A DNA stretch of 64,000 nucleotides from Acidimicrobiales bacterium (lineage in GTDB: Bacteria > Actinomycetota > Acidimicrobiia > Acidimicrobiales > Poriferisodalaceae), in NCBI GenBank assembly GCA_041394185.1, contig JAWKIQ010000001.1, positions 682,001-746,000 on the forward strand, given 5' to 3'. The translations under genes and the position numbers were made by a program. Positions 61,178-64,000 of the stretch are shown piece by piece; the first letter of the stretch is position 1; each line of letters opens with the position of its first letter. The notes beneath the pieces are model-generated. The model saw nothing but the letters and a program-made list of their open reading frames with translations. It had not been told where the DNA came from and ran no database searches.

Positions 61178-63259
61178 TCAGTTCAGGTCGGCGAACGTCT
61201 TGCCGTCGGCCACCATCTGCTTGAGCAGATCAGCGGGGGCCCAGCGGTCGCCGTACTGCGACTGCAGCTCCTCGAGCCGGGCTACGAGCTGTGGAATGCC
61301 CATACGATCGGCGTACCACATGGGGCCGCCTCGGTACTTGGGCCAGTTGTAGCCATTGATCCACGTGATGTCGATGTCGCTCGGGCGAATGGCGATGCCC
61401 TCTTCGAGGATCTTTGCTCCCTCGTTGATCATCGGCAACACCAGGCGCTCGACGATCTCGTCGGCGCCGAAGTCGCGGGGCTCTGCTCCACTCTTGGCGG
61501 CGAACTCGCGGACGGCGTCGGCAACGACGTCCGACGGCGTGCCGACCCGGTTCTCGTCATAGTCGTAGTAGCCGGCGCCGGTCTTTTGGCCTCGACGCCC
61601 CAGCTCGACCAGCCGGTCGCGCAGGCGCACATCGGGCTGGGACGTCTCGGCGGTCCAGCCGATGTCGAGCCCGGCCAGGTCGCTCATCTGGAACGGTCCC
61701 ATGGCAAAGCCGAAGTCGAACAGAGCCTTGTCGATGTCCCACGGCATGGCGCCCTCGTCGAGCATGGCGTTGGCCTCGTTGCGGCGCTGGGCCAACATAC
61801 GGTTGCCGATGAAGCCGTCACACACCCGGGCGAGCACGGCGATCTTGCCGATGCGCTTACCGGTCTGCATGGCGGTGTTGATGACCTCGTTGGAGGTCTT
61901 GTCCGCGCGCACCACTTCGAGCAGCGCCATGACGTTGGCCGGCGAGAAGAAGTGCATGCCGATGACCGACTCTGGCCTGGTGGTGGCCGAGGCGATCTGG
62001 TCGATGTTGAGGTAGCTGGTGTTGGTGGCCAGCACGGCACCGGGCTTGCAGATGCCATCGAGCTTCCCGAATACCTCCTTCTTGACCTCCATGTTCTCGA
62101 AGACGGCTTCGATGACCATGTCGACGTCGGCGAGATCGTTGAGGTCGAGGCTGGGGGTCAGCATCGACATGCGCTGTTCGACCTGTTCGGCGGTGAAACG
62201 GCCTCGCTTGGCCGAGCGCTCGTAGTTCGAGCGCACGACGCCGATGCCACGATCGAGGGCCTCCTGGCTGGTCTCGACGATGGTCACAGGAACACCGACA
62301 TTCAGGAAGTTCATGGCGATGCCGCCACCCATGGTGCCCGCACCGATGATGCCGACCTTGTCGACGGGAAGCACCGGCGTGTCCTTGGGAAGGTCCGGGA
62401 TCTTCCACACCTGACGTTCGGCGAAGAAGACATAGCGCATGGCGGCCGACTGTTCGCCCTCGACCAGCTCGGTGAACAGGCTGCGTTCCTTCTTCAGACC
62501 CTCGTCGAAGGGAAGGTTCACCGCGGCCTCGACGCACTGGATGATGTTCTCGGGAGCCATGTAGCCCCGGAACTTCTTGGCGTTGGCCTTGCGGAAGTCG
62601 TCGAACAGGCCTGGGTTGGCACGGTCGGCGTCGATCTTGTCGCTGAGGTCGCGAACCCTGGCCAACGGGCGGCCTTCGGCAACGATACGAGCGGCGTAGG
62701 CCTTGGCATCCTCGAGCAGTTGGCCCTCGGCGGCCAGCTCGTCGACCAGGCCCATCTCCAGGCATGCCGCGGCGGGCACGTGGGTGCCTTGGGTCATGAA
62801 CTCGAGAGCCTTTTGTGCACCGACGATGCGCGGCAGGCGCTGGGTGCCGCCGGCTCCTGGCAGCAGGCCCAGATTCACCTCGGGCAGGCCACACTTGGCG
62901 CTGGGCACGGCGATTCGGTAGTGGGCACAGAGTGCGACCTCGAGACCTCCGCCCAGGGCGGTGCCGTGGATGGCGGCTACCACCGGCTTGGGCGAGCCCT
63001 CGATCATGCGCTGTACCTCGGGCAGCTCCTTGCCGGCCCGCTTGCCGCCGAACTCGCTGATGTCGGCACCGGCGATGAAGGTGCGGCCGGCGCAGATCAG
63101 CACGATCGACTTGGCGTCGCTGGCGATGGCGGCCTCGAACGCGTCGTACAGGCCGTCGCGCACGTTGGCGCTGAGGGCGTTGACCGGGGGTGAGTCGAGC
63201 GTGATGACAGCGATGTCGCCGTCGTGGCTCAGGTCCGTCACTTCGTTGATGGCCGTCAT
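61178..63259 (-). CDS. Bifunctional enoyl-CoA hydratase / 3-hydroxyacyl-CoA dehydrogenase (FadJ/FadB-like)
   Basis: A 693-residue beta-oxidation enzyme. The N-terminal crotonase domain (about 1-200) has CAGRTFIAGADISEF, GTALGGGLEVALCAH and the catalytic CGLPEVNLGLLPGAGGTQRLPR. A linker leads to the dehydrogenase from about residue 320: NAD motif GIIGAGTMGGGIAMNF, then NTSYLNIDQIASATTRPE and GMHFFSPANVMALLEVV with the catalytic His. The C-terminal repeat ends with YNWPKYRGGPMWYAD. It converts trans-2-enoyl-CoA to 3-ketoacyl-CoA. Its ATG overlaps the stop of the DUF2889 gene. No thiolase is in this window. Confidence 0.93.
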   Translation of the reverse strand: MTAINEVTDLSHDGDIAVITLDSPPVNALSANVRDGLYDAFEAAIASDAKSIVLICAGRTFIAGADISEFGGKRAGKELPEVQRMIEGSPKPVVAAIHGTALGGGLEVALCAHYRIAVPSAKCGLPEVNLGLLPGAGGTQRLPRIVGAQKALEFMTQGTHVPAAACLEMGLVDELAAEGQLLEDAKAYAARIVAEGRPLARVRDLSDKIDADRANPGLFDDFRKANAKKFRGYMAPENIIQCVEAAVNLPFDEGLKKERSLFTELVEGEQSAAMRYVFFAERQVWKIPDLPKDTPVLPVDKVGIIGAGTMGGGIAMNFLNVGVPVTIVETSQEALDRGIGVVRSNYERSAKRGRFTAEQVEQRMSMLTPSLDLNDLADVDMVIEAVFENMEVKKEVFGKLDGICKPGAVLATNTSYLNIDQIASATTRPESVIGMHFFSPANVMALLEVVRADKTSNEVINTAMQTGKRIGKIAVLARVCDGFIGNRMLAQRRNEANAMLDEGAMPWDIDKALFDFGFAMGPFQMSDLAGLDIGWTAETSQPDVRLRDRLVELGRRGQKTGAGYYDYDENRVGTPSDVVADAVREFAAKSGAEPRDFGADEIVERLVLPMINEGAKILEEGIAIRPSDIDITWINGYNWPKYRGGPMWYADRMGIPQLVARLEELQSQYGDRWAPADLLKQMVADGKTFADLN

Positions 63260-63924
63260 TGCTTGATCTCCTCGATGATTCCTAGTTCTTTGGCGCGCTT
63301 TTGGATCCACAGCGGTGGTGGCTCGGGCTCGCCTGCGATCTTGTTGGCGACGTGCGGACCGTGTTCGTCCCACACATGGCACGTGTTCATGATGCGCTTC
63401 CACGAGTCGTTGTCGTCGCGGCTCTCGAGCATGGGGTCGGGGTCGCCGTTTATGTGGGCCTCGGCTTGGCGCATCGACCAGAAACACTGCATTGCGACCG
63501 GTGCCATGGCCTGCAGCAAGGCTGTCACGTGTGTGCAGCCCCTGGGGCCACCGAAAAGCTCTCGGACCTTGTGGGTGAACCCGCGTGCTATCGACAACCC
63601 GATCAGGTTGCCGTAGTGGGTGGTGATGCCGGGGCAGTCGCCGTGGGGATGTGTCTCGAACTCGGTGTTGACACCGCGGATCACCAGGGTCGGGAATTCG
63701 ATCTCGAGCGACAGCTGCATGTGGTGGATGGTCATGGGCTCGGGGTCACAGCGCAGGTACAAGCCCGGCGGTTTCTGGTCGCGGATGGCGCCCTGTATCA
63801 GCAGGCAATCCGAGGCCAGGCGGTATGCCCGCACGCGGTACTCGCGGTCGTGCAGTATCGGATCTGCGCCCGGTGGCGGGTCGGGCAGGATCGAGTCGGT
63901 TCTGAACATGTCGGTTGCGTCCAT
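63256..63924 (-). CDS. DUF2889 domain-containing protein
   Basis: A 222-residue protein of the DUF2889 family, function unknown. EYRVRAYRLASDCLLIQGAIRDQKP followed by MTIHHMQLSLEIEFPTLVI is the usual N-terminal layout. GLSIARGFTHKVRELFGGPRGCTHVTALLQAM is the C-terminal block with conserved His and Cys. In this gene neighbourhood it is translationally coupled to the FadJ-like enzyme, so it may act on or sense an acyl-CoA-related compound. The ATG at 63924 is preferred over an upstream in-frame ATG at 63963. The remaining 76 bases to the window edge show nothing recognisable. Confidence 0.8.
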   Translation of the reverse strand: MDATDMFRTDSILPDPPPGADPILHDREYRVRAYRLASDCLLIQGAIRDQKPPGLYLRCDPEPMTIHHMQLSLEIEFPTLVIRGVNTEFETHPHGDCPGITTHYGNLIGLSIARGFTHKVRELFGGPRGCTHVTALLQAMAPVAMQCFWSMRQAEAHINGDPDPMLESRDDNDSWKRIMNTCHVWDEHGPHVANKIAGEPEPPPLWIQKRAKELGIIEEIKQ

Positions 63925-64000
63925 TCGGCTCAAGATCGAACCAGATCCGGCCCAGCCTTGCACAATCGGTGGACCCGCCCGACGCCCTGGGTGCTGGAAG

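Overview
The window is a gene-dense, high-GC chromosomal stretch with no gene-free gap longer than about 170 bases. I found no rRNA, tRNA, CRISPR array, insertion sequence or prophage. The gene content suggests an aerobic, heterotrophic actinobacterium, most likely of the Acidimicrobiia (marine or soil type). Supporting signs are an F420-type luciferase-like oxidoreductase, a 13E12/DUF222-type HNH protein behind an actinobacterial LexA box, a DtxR/IdeR-like box at feoAB, a DUF2889 protein, many GTG/TTG starts, and frequent ATGA/GTGA stop-start overlaps. The lineage is inferred from gene content, not from a marker gene.

Layout. 1-2.0 kb: 5' part of proline dehydrogenase putA (leftward, cut by the window edge) divergent from a PAS-AraC regulator. 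2.0-8.0 kb: complete branched-chain amino acid ABC importer livKHMGF. 8.0-9.8 kb (leftward): a radical SAM/SPASM maturase overlapping a 106-codon gene whose C-terminus carries a duplicated aromatic-Arg motif, which I read as a candidate RiPP (ribosomal peptide) system and the best novelty candidate here. 9.8-14.1 kb: class IV aminotransferase plus sulfotransferase pair, DsbA-like protein, nitroreductase and a frameshifted flavin monooxygenase/acyl-CoA dehydrogenase-like gene. 14.1-20.0 kb: YihY membrane protein, lipoprotein plus PAS-GGDEF-EAL pair, and a sulfide:quinone-reductase-like flavoprotein with a 51-codon follower. 20-25.8 kb: VOC protein, 2-methylfumaryl-CoA isomerase-like CoA transferase (mct), dienelactone hydrolase, a 28-bp tandem repeat and two crotonases. 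25.9-32.1 kb (leftward): SOS-box HNH protein, alkylsulfatase, PfkB kinase and fused 2-oxoacid dehydrogenase E1. 32.2-39 kb: dimethylglycine-dehydrogenase-like protein, macro domain protein, LLM oxidoreductase and a Baeyer-Villiger monooxygenase fused to an esterase. 39-48.5 kb: lipoprotein, putative 2OG oxygenase, molybdenum hydroxylase plus acyl-CoA dehydrogenase, rhodanese, universal stress protein, hemerythrin, TetR regulator and a membrane protein. 48.7-57 kb: ppdK, nifJ, a dihydroorotate-dehydrogenase-like gene, then an ornithine-cyclodeaminase-like gene. 57-64 kb: feoAB-nfu, TraR/DksA zinc finger, His-rich methyltransferase, and a FadJ-like beta-oxidation enzyme with a DUF2889 protein.

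How it fits together. The window is dominated by uptake and oxidation of amino acids, methylated amines, acyl-CoAs and oxygenated or sulfated organics: BCAA import, fused E1, proline dehydrogenase, DMGDH-like enzyme, crotonases, acyl-CoA dehydrogenases, FadJ, BVMO-esterase and alkylsulfatase. A pyruvate node (PPDK and PFOR) and iron/Fe-S supply (feoAB-nfu) accompany it.

Caution. Six otherwise intact, conserved genes each contain one reading-frame break: the flavoprotein near 13,559, molybdenum hydroxylase near 42,567, universal stress protein near 46,113, ppdK near 51,001, nifJ near 51,505 and the methyltransferase near 60,703. Nearly all fit a one-base indel in a short homopolymer, which points to sequencing or assembly error rather than real pseudogenes.
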